From the NCBI RefSeq assembly GCF_000420805.1, contig NZ_ATVQ01000001.1, positions 868,001 to 932,000 of the forward strand: a DNA stretch of 64,000 nt, in the 5' to 3' direction. Under the pieces are notes generated by a model. That model saw nothing but the letters and a program-made list of their open reading frames with translations, made no database searches and was not told the DNA's origin. The DNA comes from Yaniella halotolerans DSM 15476 (GTDB taxonomy: Bacteria; Actinomycetota; Actinomycetes; Actinomycetales; Micrococcaceae). The position numbers and the translations under genes are program-made. This document shows, piece by piece, positions 25,031-34,274 of the stretch; within the stretch, counting starts at the first letter, position 1; each line of letters opens with the position of its first letter.

Positions 25031-26285
25031 TGGCTGCTTCCACGGTTCGTAGCTGCGACGTGCTGATTACCGGGGGTGGGCCCACCGGGCTGGTGCTTGC
25101 TTGCCTGCTGGCGATGGAGGGGGTCGACGTCGTCTTACTGGAACGACGCACCCAGCCCAGGGGACATTCCCGTGCAATCGGCCTACACCCGCCGGCCCTA
25201 GCGGTGCTGGAGAGGCTTGGACTGGCAAGCACCGCGGTCAACGAAGGCGCCCGCGTCCACGCGGGTGCTGCCTACAGCCGGGGCCGCCGTCAGGGCGCCC
25301 TCAGCTTCGAACGGGCCTGGCCAGAGACGCCGTTTGTGTTGACGCTGCCGCAGAATCGTACCGAGGCGTTACTTTCCGAACGACTTGAACAACTGGCACC
25401 GGGTGCATTGCAGTCAGGGTGGGAGCTCACCGAGTTCACCGAAGTCCCCAACGGTGAACAACAGGGCCGTCAGCCCATTCAGGCGACGGCTCGCGCCACC
25501 AACTCAGGCTCACCAGACCCTGGCGTTGAAACCCACTGGGAAGCGGAAATCCTTAACGGTGCAGACGGGCCACATAGTCTGGTGCGCCGCATGTCAGGCA
25601 TCTCCGTCCAGGCAAAGGTAGTGGACGACACCTACATCATGGGTGATTTCGCCCAACCCCCCCCGATACCGAACATCGCGAAGCGACAGCGGCCATTTTT
25701 CTGGAACCAACCGGTGTTGTGGAGTCGTTTCCGCTACCCCGACGGATGCGCCGTTGGGTGGCGCATACCGGCACAGCGTTGATGCACCAATCTCCACGCG
25801 AGCTAACGGATTTGGTCGCAGAACGTACCGGGGTCTCGGTGGATCCCGAAACCTGCACGATGATCAGTGCTTTCAACATCCGACGACGTCTGACGAAACA
25901 GATGGTTGCGGGGCGGCGTCTGCTACTGGGCGACGCCGCGCATGAGGTGAGTCCGATCGGTGGTCAGGGAATGACACTGGGTTGGCTTGACGCGGTAGAA
26001 GTCGCGCCGCTGCTGGTCCAGGTGTTGACTGACCACAACACGGCGCCGCTGGAACTATTGCAACCTTTTCAAGCGTTTGGACGCCAACAGCGCAGCCTTG
26101 CCAAAACCGTTGCCCGACAGGCTGAGCTTAATATGGCTCTTGGTAGGCCTATGTCCCCGGTGGCTGCCTCGATCCGGGATGCTGCGCTACGGACGGTGTT
26201 GTCGACCAGAATGCGGCATCGCTTTGCACAAGCCTTCACCATGCGCCAGCCACTGGGCGGTAGTGAAATTCTGGTTCCGGGGTGA
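25027..26285 (+). pseudogene. FAD-dependent aromatic monooxygenase, split by a frameshift in a C8 tract
   Basis: PHBH-type flavin monooxygenase that would hydroxylate or oxidise the polyketide. The first frame carries the Rossmann motif GGGPTGL, ERRTQPRGHSRAIGLHPPALAVLERLGL, and NGADGPHSLVRR (the DG motif). It runs out of family pattern after DFAQPPP and stops at 25782. Family sequence continues in the -1 frame: FLEPTGVVESFPLPRRMRRWVAHTGTALM, then LLLGDAAHEVSPIGGQGMTLGW (the GD motif). The switch falls exactly in a run of eight C at 25657-25664; nine C would restore one 420-aa frame. It could be a sequencing error, a fixed mutation or a phase-variable tract. Confidence 0.85.
25657..25664 (+). 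repeat. Homopolymer C8 tract at frameshift site
   Basis: Eight consecutive C within the monooxygenase gene; adding one C joins both halves in frame. Confidence 0.9.
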
Positions 26286-26433
26286 TGGTTTTTGGTTTCC
26301 TTGCGTACCACTCGACAGTGAAGATAGAGTGACTACTAGATGTCGAGCTGCGGTACCCCCGGGCTCCAAATCATCAGCCGCTTCGAGCGGCCACACGCCG
26401 TGAGGCGTGCCCGGCTCGGCATCGTTAGATTTG

Positions 26434-26468
26434 AAAAAGCCCTGACCAAACGGTGGTCAGGGCTTTTT
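26434..26468. terminator. Bidirectional terminator between PKS operon and pstB
   Basis: Perfect 14-bp stem (26434-26447 with 26455-26468) that includes A5 on one side and T5 on the other, giving U-tracts in both directions. It separates the converging PKS and pst operons. The remaining bases 26286-26433 show no gene. Confidence 0.92.
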
Positions 26469-26491
26469 GCGTTCGTGTCTAAACCGCTGGG

Positions 26492-27271
26492 TTAGCCGAA
26501 GCGTCCGGAGATGTAGTCTTCGGTCTGCTGGTTGGCAGGGTTGTTGAAGATCGTGGTGGTGTCATCGTATTCGATGAGTTTGCCCGGTTCACCAATGGCC
26601 TGCAGGTTGAAGAACGCCGTCTTATCGGCCACACGGGCTGCCTGCTGCATATTGTGGGTCACGATGACGACCGTGTAGTCCTTCTTCAACTCGTGAATCA
26701 GGTCTTCGATCGCCAATGTGGAAATCGGGTCGAGCGCTGAAGCTGGCTCGTCCATCAGAATCACATCTGGTTCAATCGCGATAGTACGCGCGATGCACAG
26801 ACGCTGCTGCTGACCACCAGACAGGCCACCGCCGGGACGATCTAGACGATCCTTGACCTCGCCCCACAGGTTTGCACCGGTGAGGGAACGTTCGAGCACG
26901 TTGTCTGCTTCAGATCGGCTCAGGCGGATGCCGTTGAGCTGGTAGCCGGCCAACACGTTTTCGCGGATTGACATGGTTGGAAATGGGTTCGGACGCTGGA
27001 ATACCATGCCCACGGTTGAACGCACACGAACCGGGTCCACGTTGGGGGCGTTGATATCTTCGTCGTCCAGCAGGATTTTGCCTTCGGCGCGAGCTCCGGG
27101 AGTCACCTCGTGCATGCGGTTCAACGTACGCAAGAAGGTGGTCTTGCCACAGCCAGAAGGACCAATGAATGCGGTCACGGAGCGGGGTTCAATATCGATA
27201 TTGATGTCGCTGACGGCGAGGAAGTCGCCGTAGTAGCAATCAAGATCGACGGTCTGGATGCGTTTAGCCAT
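26492..27271 (-). CDS. pstB: Phosphate ABC transporter ATP-binding protein
   Basis: Cytoplasmic ATPase of the high-affinity PstSCAB phosphate importer, 259 aa (usual length). Seen: Walker [11 protein letters not shown]-loop in [11 protein letters not shown], signature [16 protein letters not shown], Walker [14 protein letters not shown], and the H-loop VTHNMQQ. It is the last gene of the pst operon, 44 bases after pstA. No phoU follows; the next element is a terminator. Confidence 0.97.
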   Translation of the reverse strand: MAKRIQTVDLDCYYGDFLAVSDINIDIEPRSVTAFIGPSGCGKTTFLRTLNRMHEVTPGARAEGKILLDDEDINAPNVDPVRVRSTVGMVFQRPNPFPTMSIRENVLAGYQLNGIRLSRSEADNVLERSLTGANLWGEVKDRLDRPGGGLSGGQQQRLCIARTIAIEPDVILMDEPASALDPISTLAIEDLIHELKKDYTVVIVTHNMQQAARVADKTAFFNLQAIGEPGKLIEYDDTTTIFNNPANQQTEDYISGRFG

Positions 27272-27315
27272 GGTTGTATTTTATCCTTCTGAAAGATTCA
27301 AAGACTTCGAAACGA

Positions 27316-28548
27316 CTACTTGCCAGTTTTCGGAGCGAAGTATTTAGCGATTGCACGAGCGGCGAGGTTGAGCCCCATCACGATGACGATCAGTACCAGC
27401 GCACCTGCCCATGCACGTGCAGTGGACGGGTCACCCGCAGCCGGCGCCGTCGGGTTGATCAGCTGACGGTAGATGAATACTGGAAGGGCTGTCATCCATT
27501 CGGAGAACGGGTTCCAGTTGGTCATTGCAACATAGCCTGCGGTCACCAGAATTGGTGCCGTTTCACCGGCGACCCGCGCGATAGCCAGGGTGACACCCGA
27601 GGCAATGCCCGACATGGCGGTTGGCAAGACGACTTTCATGATGGTGCGCCATTTCCTAACACCGAGGGCGTAGGAGGCTTCACGGAGTTCGTCAGCGACG
27701 ACCTGCAGCATCTCTTCGGTAGAGCGGACGACCACCGGGATCATCAAAACACTCAGCGCAATGGCAGCGGTGAACCCGGTTTTGACCGACTGCAGTGCTT
27801 GTGGTGAAGAACCGATGGTCAGCTCAACGATCAGGGTCATGCCCGCGAATGCGAAGAGACCAGCCACAATCGATGGGATACCGGTCATCACGTCGACGAA
27901 GAACCGGATACCGCGGGAGAAGGCGTTACGGTTGCCGTATTCAGTCAGATAGATCGAGGCGAACAGTCCCACGGGGATCGAGATGACAGAGGCCATCAGC
28001 GTGATCATGATGGTCCCGACCAGACCGTGGAGAATACCGCCCTGCAGCGATGCCCCTTCGTTTTGTGTGGCGATATCATCTGCGCCAGCAACGCCCGCCA
28101 TGTCAGCGGTCAACAGGCCAGGATTCGAGATGAGTGTCGGTAGACCCTGGGACACTACCGACCAGATAACAGAGATCAGTGGGATCAACGCAACGATAAA
28201 CGAGGTCCACACGAGGTGGCGCCACAATTCATCGGTTGCCTTGAGGCGATCCTCTAACACCCTTGAGACCACATACATGCTGCCGACAAACAGCACACCG
28301 GCGATGACGCCGAAGCCGATAACACTAAAGGATTCGAAGGCAACCAGGGTGATGAGCAGCGAAAGGATCGCAGACCCTGCAGCGGCTGCCATCCACGTCC
28401 AGGTGGGTTTCCGGTGGGCAGTCAGCGAGTCCAACCGAGATTTCTGATGTGTCTGTGGCGTCATGTCTTCTGGCTTCTTCCGACCGTCTGGATCCTGTTG
28501 CGAGCCCTGTGGCTTCGAGTTGGCACGCGAGCGAATTTGGGAACTCAC
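27316..28548 (-). CDS. pstA: Phosphate ABC transporter permease PstA
   Basis: Membrane subunit of the phosphate importer. 410 aa is long for PstA because of a hydrophilic 45-residue N-terminal extension and two extra N-terminal helices before the usual six, as in many actinobacterial PstA. The binding-protein-dependent transport signature is E-L-REASYALGVRKWRTIMKVVLPTA, which docks on PstB. It starts at GTG 28548, overlapping the pstC stop (GTGA). An ATG start within the extension is possible. Confidence 0.95.
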   Translation of the reverse strand: MSSQIRSRANSKPQGSQQDPDGRKKPEDMTPQTHQKSRLDSLTAHRKPTWTWMAAAAGSAILSLLITLVAFESFSVIGFGVIAGVLFVGSMYVVSRVLEDRLKATDELWRHLVWTSFIVALIPLISVIWSVVSQGLPTLISNPGLLTADMAGVAGADDIATQNEGASLQGGILHGLVGTIMITLMASVISIPVGLFASIYLTEYGNRNAFSRGIRFFVDVMTGIPSIVAGLFAFAGMTLIVELTIGSSPQALQSVKTGFTAAIALSVLMIPVVVRSTEEMLQVVADELREASYALGVRKWRTIMKVVLPTAMSGIASGVTLAIARVAGETAPILVTAGYVAMTNWNPFSEWMTALPVFIYRQLINPTAPAAGDPSTARAWAGALVLIVIVMGLNLAARAIAKYFAPKTGK

Positions 28549-29504
28549 GACAATCCCTCAGCTTTCTTCGCGTGGCTGTTGACGATAGCCCTTGCGATGA
28601 CGTTGACGACCAAGGTGATCACGAACAACATCAGTCCGGCTGCTATCAATTCGGCCTGGCGTTGTCCGAAGGCTTCTGGGAAGTTCAGCGCAATTTCTGA
28701 CGGGATGGTCGCATTAGCACCTGATGTCACAAGCGACCAGGAGAAGCCACCTGCCGACAGAACCATGGTGACCGCCATGGTTTCACCCAGTGCGCGTCCC
28801 AAAGCCAACATGATTGAGGAAATGACACCGGCACGAGCGAATGGGAAAACTGTCATTTTGATCATTTCCCAGCGCGTTGCGCCAAGCCCTAGCGCAGCCT
28901 CTTGCTGCAGGTGCGGGGTCTGAAGGAATATTTCGCGACACAGTGCAGTGATGATCGGCAGGACCATGACTGCGAGCACGACACCTGAGGTCATGAGCGT
29001 ACGGCCGGTGTTAGTAACGTTTGGATCTCCCGCAAACAGCGGGATAAAGCCCAGGTTGTTGTGCAACCAGTGGTAGATCGGCACCATTGCGGGTGCGAGT
29101 ACAAGCATGCCCCATGCGCCGTAGACGACCGAGGGAATGGCGGCCAGCAAGTCAATGAGGTAGCCAATAGGGTTCGCGAATCGGCGTGGTGCGTAATGGC
29201 TGATGAACAGCGAAATGCCGATGGCGATCGGAGTGGCCAGCAGTAGTGCGATGACCGAGACGATAACGGTACCCGCCATCAAGGGCCAGACATATGACCA
29301 GAAATCTATAGCTTCGTCTGCGCCGGGCCCAAACGTCTCTGGCATGATTGCCGGCAGAGACCGGATGAGCAGGAAGGCAGCTACGAATGCCAGCACGACC
29401 AGAATGATCGCGCCACCGGTCCATGACAGGCCAAAGAAGACTTTATCCCCCACAGCCGACGTGGTCCGCGCGGTATTTTTCGTGCGCGGGGATGTGGATG
29501 TCAC
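28545..29504 (-). CDS. pstC: Phosphate ABC transporter permease PstC
   Basis: Six-helix permease subunit, 319 aa. Seen: IDLLAAIPSVVYGAWG, which is characteristic of PstC, and the EAA loop QQEAALGLGATRWEMIKMTVFPFAR. It starts at GTG 29504 with AGGAG eight bases upstream. Separated from pstS by a 105-base spacer that carries a strong hairpin, it overlaps pstA by 4 bases. Confidence 0.95.
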   Translation of the reverse strand: MTSTSPRTKNTARTTSAVGDKVFFGLSWTGGAIILVVLAFVAAFLLIRSLPAIMPETFGPGADEAIDFWSYVWPLMAGTVIVSVIALLLATPIAIGISLFISHYAPRRFANPIGYLIDLLAAIPSVVYGAWGMLVLAPAMVPIYHWLHNNLGFIPLFAGDPNVTNTGRTLMTSGVVLAVMVLPIITALCREIFLQTPHLQQEAALGLGATRWEMIKMTVFPFARAGVISSIMLALGRALGETMAVTMVLSAGGFSWSLVTSGANATIPSEIALNFPEAFGQRQAELIAAGLMLFVITLVVNVIARAIVNSHAKKAEGLS

Positions 29505-29547
29505 GTTGTACTCCTGTTACGTTCTTATTTACTCTAGGGGCTATTCA

Positions 29548-29589
29548 GGCCGATACCATCGCATGTGGTGCAGCGCGATGGTATCGGCC
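29548..29589 (-). other. Intercistronic hairpin between pstS and pstC
   Basis: Perfect 15-bp inverted repeat (29548-29562 with 29575-29589) with a 12-base loop, directly after the pstS stop codon. No U-tract follows on the minus strand, so it probably acts as a partial terminator or mRNA 3' stabiliser, raising PstS over the permease subunits. Confidence 0.75.
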
Positions 29590-29609
29590 GTGATAGCTAT
29601 GTGGCTTGG

Positions 29610-30701
29610 TTAGCCAGCAACACTGATTGCTTCGATACGCTCTGTTGCTTCGTCGCGGATCGTATCTGAAATTGGTGCGGAACCGGCTGATTCTTCAGCA
29701 GCTGCTTGGCCGTCTTCAGAGATAACGTAGTTACCGAAAGCCTTGACTTGTTCTACCATGTTTTCGTCATCGTATTCATCGCAGAAGATGTGGTAGGAGA
29801 TCATCACGATCGGGTAGACGCCTTCTTCTTCAGTGCTGCGATCGAGAACGCGCGCACCTTCAGACTCGGTATCTTCTTCTGCAGTTTCAACGGCAGCTGC
29901 CGCAGCGTCTGAAGAGTACTCTACGTAGTCTTCGCCTACACCTACCGCAACCGTGGACAGGTCACCGATCTGCGATGCATCGGCGTAGGTGATAGCGCCA
30001 TCGGTGTCAGATGTCAGGGAAACAACACCCGAGGTCTGCTGTGCGGATTCACCGGTCAGCTCTTCAGGGAAAGCATCTGCGGCTTCCCATTCCCAGGAGT
30101 CACCGGCTGCACCGTTGAGGTAGTCGGTGAAGTTTTCGGTGGTACCGGACTCATCGGAGCGGTGGACAACGGTGATGTCGGTGGCTGGCAGGTCCGCGTC
30201 TGGGTTCTGCTCTGCGATTTCTTCGTCATCCCACGAGCTGATTTCGCCGGCGAAGACTTTCGCAATGGTGTCTGGGTTCATGTTGAGGGTGTCAATACCC
30301 TCGAGGTTGAATGCAACAGCAACCGGTGAGATGTAGGAAGGCACGTGGAATGCGTTCGCTGCGCCGCAAGCCTGTTCCTGCTCATCCGCGTCCATGGCGG
30401 AGTCGGAGCCTGCGAAGGTGTACTGGCCGGCGATGAAGCCTTCACGGCCAGCACCGGAACCAACTGGGTCATACTGAACGGTGAGATCTGGGTGGACTTC
30501 GGTGATACCAGAAGTCCAAGCGGTCATGGCTGCTTCCTGCGATGAAGCGCCACCACCGATGAGATTGCCCGAGGCAGTAGTCTCTCCGCCGCCACCGTTG
30601 GCGTCAGCGCTGTCGCCGCCGTCGTCAGATGAGCAAGCGGCAAGAGCGATCGCTGCTACAGAAGCAATTGCAGCGGAGCGGTAAAAACGCGAAAACTTCA
30701 C
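29610..30701 (-). CDS. pstS: Phosphate-binding lipoprotein PstS
   Basis: Extracellular phosphate receptor that delivers phosphate to PstCA. Signal peptide with lipobox LAAC followed by an Asp/Gly/Ser-rich tether (residues about 23-45), then a periplasmic-binding-like fold with GGGASSQEAAM, YDPVGSGAGREGF, FAGSDSAM and VHRSDESGTTENFTDYL, all of which match the phosphate-contact loops of PstS. The start is set to GTG 30701, which begins directly with the basic signal-peptide head; the longer ATG start at 30755 would add 18 charged residues. 363 aa. A candidate PHO box lies about 116-137 bases upstream. Confidence 0.95.
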   Translation of the reverse strand: MKFSRFYRSAAIASVAAIALAACSSDDGGDSADANGGGGETTASGNLIGGGASSQEAAMTAWTSGITEVHPDLTVQYDPVGSGAGREGFIAGQYTFAGSDSAMDADEQEQACGAANAFHVPSYISPVAVAFNLEGIDTLNMNPDTIAKVFAGEISSWDDEEIAEQNPDADLPATDITVVHRSDESGTTENFTDYLNGAAGDSWEWEAADAFPEELTGESAQQTSGVVSLTSDTDGAITYADASQIGDLSTVAVGVGEDYVEYSSDAAAAAVETAEEDTESEGARVLDRSTEEEGVYPIVMISYHIFCDEYDDENMVEQVKAFGNYVISEDGQAAAEESAGSAPISDTIRDEATERIEAISVAG

Positions 30702-30816
30702 TGGTGTTTTCCTCTTTCGAGTTCGTTGTGAGTCATATGTGTTGGGCCGAGACATCCAAGGTTGGTGACCCGAACTAACCTCGAAGGTACGCAGACGAGG
30801 TAACCTACTGGCTCCA

Positions 30817-30838
30817 GTTGGGTGAACGAATGGTTAAC
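30817..30838 (-). promoter_or_regulatory. Candidate PHO box (PhoP site) of pstSCAB
   Basis: On the minus strand two 11-base direct-repeat units, GTTAACCATTC and GTTCACCCAAC, follow each other directly. They match the actinobacterial PhoP direct-repeat pattern (unit resembling GTTCACC, 11-base period). Located upstream of pstS, in the spacer shared with the divergent FUSC-type gene. Confidence 0.55.
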
Positions 30839-30894
30839 GTTGACCTAAGCGGCGATTTTCACATTATTTTTTACAACCTTCTAAGATAAGAGGC

Positions 30895-32067
30895 ATGGCT
30901 GAGCGCATGCATACCACCCCCTTACCGGTACAAACCGGACCGCAGGGCTGGCAGAAGGTCAAACAGTTTTTCTCAACCCGATTTCGCTCCGGCACCTGGC
31001 GTGCCCGGAAGTCTCTGATTCCCGCGGCGACAGCGGCAATCGCGTCGGTTGCCGCCTATGCCTTTGCCGCCATTATTCTCGGCCATAGCGAACCATATTT
31101 CGCAGCGACTTCTGCCTTAATCACCCTTGGCTTTGGACGCGACCCGCATATCAAGAAGGCCCTCGAGGTTTCGGTCGGCGTGACGTTGGGCATACTGGTT
31201 GGTGATTCTTTACAAGCGTTACTCGGGCAAGGCTATTGGCAGGGCACGATTGTGGTATTTACCACGATCATGCTGGCGCGGTTTATTGATTCGGGCGTTA
31301 TTTTTACTACCCAGATGTCTATCCAGTCCGTGCTGGTGGTCTTATTGCCGCTGCCCGACGGTGGGCCACTGGCGCGTTCCCTCGATGCGATTATCGGTGG
31401 CATCATCGCCATTGCGATCACCATGATCACCCCGGTTTCCTTCCGAAAAGAAACCATATCGGGCATGCGGGAACTCTTCGCTTCAATCACCGATGTGCTG
31501 CGTGAACTTTCGGAGGCCCTGCGGACACACGAATCGCGCAGCGGCTGGGCGGCTCTGATCGAAGCTCGCGGATTGCAGTCACAGATCGACACGGTTCGCA
31601 CCGCGATTTCCATAGCAGATCAAGCCGCCACCTACTCCCCCACCCGAAGATCAGCGCGCCAAGATTTAGACGAGCTGTCGCGCACGTTAGAAAAAACGGA
31701 TCTGGCGGTTCGCTCACTGCGCATTATCGCCCGGCGGGTCATCACGGTCATCGATGAGCTTGATGCGAAAGCTACCTCGGCCGATGACCTGGACAAATTG
31801 GCGGACTGGTTTTCCGAAGTCGCCGACGCCGTGGCGGTGCTTGGCCGGTCTGTTTCAGAACCCGCAGCCCCGGGGCGTCACCGGTCGCTTTCCGTGGCCC
31901 GCGATGCGCTGGGGGCCGTGACTACCAAGTTAACTCCCATGAGCATGGGGGCAAATACCCTGCACGGTGAGGCCCTGGTGATGATGTGCCGTCCCATGAT
32001 GGTCGATTTCTTGGAAGCCACCGGCTCGGATCACCCCGAAGCAAGCAGTTATCTCCCCCGCCTCTAA
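30895..32067 (+). CDS. FUSC/ArAE-family membrane protein
   Basis: 390-aa protein resembling aromatic-acid exporter/fusaric-acid-resistance-like proteins. After a basic N terminus it has about six close-packed helices (residues about 40-180) with YFAATSALITLGFGRDPHIKKALEVSVGVTLGILVGD and QMSIQSVLVVLLP, then a long cytoplasmic helical domain (about 185-390). Likely an efflux protein; substrate unknown. It is divergent from pstS and shares its 190-base promoter region, including the PHO box. Confidence 0.75.
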   Translation: MAERMHTTPLPVQTGPQGWQKVKQFFSTRFRSGTWRARKSLIPAATAAIASVAAYAFAAIILGHSEPYFAATSALITLGFGRDPHIKKALEVSVGVTLGILVGDSLQALLGQGYWQGTIVVFTTIMLARFIDSGVIFTTQMSIQSVLVVLLPLPDGGPLARSLDAIIGGIIAIAITMITPVSFRKETISGMRELFASITDVLRELSEALRTHESRSGWAALIEARGLQSQIDTVRTAISIADQAATYSPTRRSARQDLDELSRTLEKTDLAVRSLRIIARRVITVIDELDAKATSADDLDKLADWFSEVADAVAVLGRSVSEPAAPGRHRSLSVARDALGAVTTKLTPMSMGANTLHGEALVMMCRPMMVDFLEATGSDHPEASSYLPRL

Positions 32068-32104
32068 TCTTTATCGCGTCCTAGGGTGCGGCTAGGCTGG
32101 CCCC

Positions 32105-33577
32105 ATGGCCAAAACGAAGACCGGCACAAAACTTGCCTATAAATGCACCGAATGCGGTTGGATGACCGCCAAATGGACGGGACGCTGCGGAGAATGCCAA
32201 GCCTGGGGCACCATCGAAGAAGCCGGGGTCACGCCCTCGACCGCGCGGACCGCACCGGTAGCGGTGGCCGTTGATGAAGTAGCACAACCCATCACTGAGA
32301 TTGATGCTTCCCACGCTGAGAGTTTTCCCACCGGGGTCAGCGAGTTTGATCGTGTGTTGGGTTCAGGGCTGGTCCCCGGGGCAGTCATCCTGCTGGCTGG
32401 TGAACCAGGTATTGGAAAATCGACGATGGCGTTGGACATCGCCGGTCAGGTCGCCACGACGCACCGCGATGACAAAAAGCTGCGCACCACCCTGTACCTG
32501 ACCGGTGAAGAATCCGCGGCCCAGGTGCGTCTGCGTGCAGAGCGCATCGGTGCAATGCACGACAACCTGCTGCTGTCGGCCGAAACAGATCTCGGCCAGG
32601 TACTGGGTCAGATCGAACACATCAAACCTGATTTCCTGGTGGTGGACTCGGTCCAGACCATCCAGTCAGCGGCCATCGATGGCACACCGGGCGGACGCAT
32701 GCAGATCCAAGAGGTCACCTCGTCGATCATCCGGTTGGCTAAACGTCACGACATTGCCACCATCCTGGTGGGCCACGTGACCAAAGAGGGCAGCATTGCC
32801 GGACCACGTACCATGGAGCACCTCGTCGACGTCGTCTGCCAGTTCCACGGCGACCGACACTCGCAACTCCGCTTCATTCGATCGATCAAAAACCGTTACG
32901 GCTCCACCGACGAGGTGGGCTGTTTTTCGATGAATGATTCGGGCATCACCTCGATTGATGACCCGTCCGGGCTGTTCATCAATACGTTCGCCACCCCGAT
33001 GCCTGGCACCGCGATCACCGTGGCGATGGACGGGCACCGTCCCCTGATGGCAGAGATTCAAGCACTGGTTGCTGACGGTAGCGGTGGTTCACCCCGCCGC
33101 GTCGTCACCGGGTTAGTGCAATCCCGACTCAATACGGTGGTGGCCATTTTGTCGCGCCACCTGGGCTTGTCACTGATTACCGATGACGTCTATGTCTCGA
33201 CCGTAGGCGGTATCAGCGTCAATGAACCCGCCGCGGATCTCGCCATGGCTGCAGCGATCATCTCCTCCCGCAAGGACCTCCCGCTGCCACGCGGCACGGT
33301 GACCATCGGTGAGCTGTCGTTGGCCGGGGAGCTTCGCCCGGTCGCCGGCACAGAGCGTCGTCTGAAAGAAGCACACCGGCTTGGCTTCACCCACGCCGTT
33401 ATACCCAAGGATGATGACACCAAGGCACCACCTGGAATGCGCGTCTACCGGACCCCGTCACTCATCGATGCGATCAGCACAATATTCGACCCGGCACACC
33501 GGCCACCCCCATCACCGAACCACGACAAGATGGCCAAAGTGTTCACCCTGCACCCCGATGACATCACCGATAACTAG
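32105..33577 (+). CDS. radA: DNA repair protein RadA (Sms)
   Basis: RecA-like branch-migration helicase acting in recombinational repair. Seen in 490 aa: N-terminal zinc finger C-x2-C...C-x2-C (YKCTECGW, GRCGECQAW), Walker A GEPGIGKST, Walker B FLVVDSVQT, the RadA-specific KNRYGSTDE motif (KNRFG in most), and a C-terminal Lon-protease-like domain (GISVNEPAADLAMAAAIISS, lacking protease function in this family). In many actinobacteria disA follows radA; here an unrelated gene converges only 3 bases away. Confidence 0.96.
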   Translation: MAKTKTGTKLAYKCTECGWMTAKWTGRCGECQAWGTIEEAGVTPSTARTAPVAVAVDEVAQPITEIDASHAESFPTGVSEFDRVLGSGLVPGAVILLAGEPGIGKSTMALDIAGQVATTHRDDKKLRTTLYLTGEESAAQVRLRAERIGAMHDNLLLSAETDLGQVLGQIEHIKPDFLVVDSVQTIQSAAIDGTPGGRMQIQEVTSSIIRLAKRHDIATILVGHVTKEGSIAGPRTMEHLVDVVCQFHGDRHSQLRFIRSIKNRYGSTDEVGCFSMNDSGITSIDDPSGLFINTFATPMPGTAITVAMDGHRPLMAEIQALVADGSGGSPRRVVTGLVQSRLNTVVAILSRHLGLSLITDDVYVSTVGGISVNEPAADLAMAAAIISSRKDLPLPRGTVTIGELSLAGELRPVAGTERRLKEAHRLGFTHAVIPKDDDTKAPPGMRVYRTPSLIDAISTIFDPAHRPPPSPNHDKMAKVFTLHPDDITDN

Positions 33578-33580
33578 CAT

Positions 33581-34216
33581 CTACTGCAGCTCAAACGTCA
33601 CCGGCTCTGCGGTCTGTTCTCCCATCCCAACCGTTAGCTGGTACTCGCCGGCCGAAATGTCGTCGACAATCGTCTGGCAGTCCTCATCGGTACCAACGCG
33701 CTCCCATTGGAAATCAACAGACTCGGACTGGCCCGGTTCCATCTCGACAACCTGAGACTGTGGTTCGACCTGGCACGCCCGAGTGGAGAAAACATACTCA
33801 CCTTCGGCGTCTTCAACCACAAAGTTTTGCTCATCGGTGCCAAGGGAGGCGTCACACAGTTCATCACCGTCGTGGGTAATGGTCATGGTAAACGTGGGGA
33901 ACTCGTCGGCGGCATAGACTTCTTGATCCGTTTCGCCAGCTAAGGAAAGCACCTCCGGGTCACATGCGTCAGCTGCCTCATCAGATTCCTGGTCGCTCGG
34001 TGATTCTGAGGGCGATGGTTCTGCCGATTCGGTCACCGTTGGTTCAGGCGTAGGCGAAGCCTCTTCGTCGTCAGGTAAAAACAATCCCACCAGAGCCCAA
34101 ATTCCCCAGGCGATAAGCCCCAATAACGCCAGCAGAATGACGACTGCGACAATACGGCGTCGTCGAAGAATATGCGGCGGAATACGTCGTGGGCGTGGGG
34201 GAAGATTATCGGCCAT
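33581..34216 (-). CDS. Membrane-anchored extracytoplasmic protein of unknown function
   Basis: 211 aa: an Arg/Pro-rich cytoplasmic start (about 1-22), one membrane helix (about 23-47), an acidic Ser/Pro/Thr/Glu-rich linker (about 50-80), then a beta-rich outer domain with three or four cysteines (DACDPEV, GDELCDAS, TRACQVE, DEDCQT) that could form disulfides. The outer domain looks like a small immunoglobulin-like or DUF4232-style fold, but I do not assign a family. Start ATG 34216; an ATG two codons upstream also exists. It converges on radA and diverges from mutY. Function unknown. Confidence 0.72.
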   Translation of the reverse strand: MADNLPPRPRRIPPHILRRRRIVAVVILLALLGLIAWGIWALVGLFLPDDEEASPTPEPTVTESAEPSPSESPSDQESDEAADACDPEVLSLAGETDQEVYAADEFPTFTMTITHDGDELCDASLGTDEQNFVVEDAEGEYVFSTRACQVEPQSQVVEMEPGQSESVDFQWERVGTDEDCQTIVDDISAGEYQLTVGMGEQTAEPVTFELQ

Positions 34217-34274
34217 GCCCAATAGTTTAGCGATTCTGTCTGACAGTCAACTGGCCACAGCTAGCATAGAGCAC

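Noticed and set aside
30702-30755. Longer PstS starting at ATG 30755
   Set aside because: It would put 18 hydrophilic residues in front of a complete lipoprotein signal peptide; GTG 30701 gives a normal signal.
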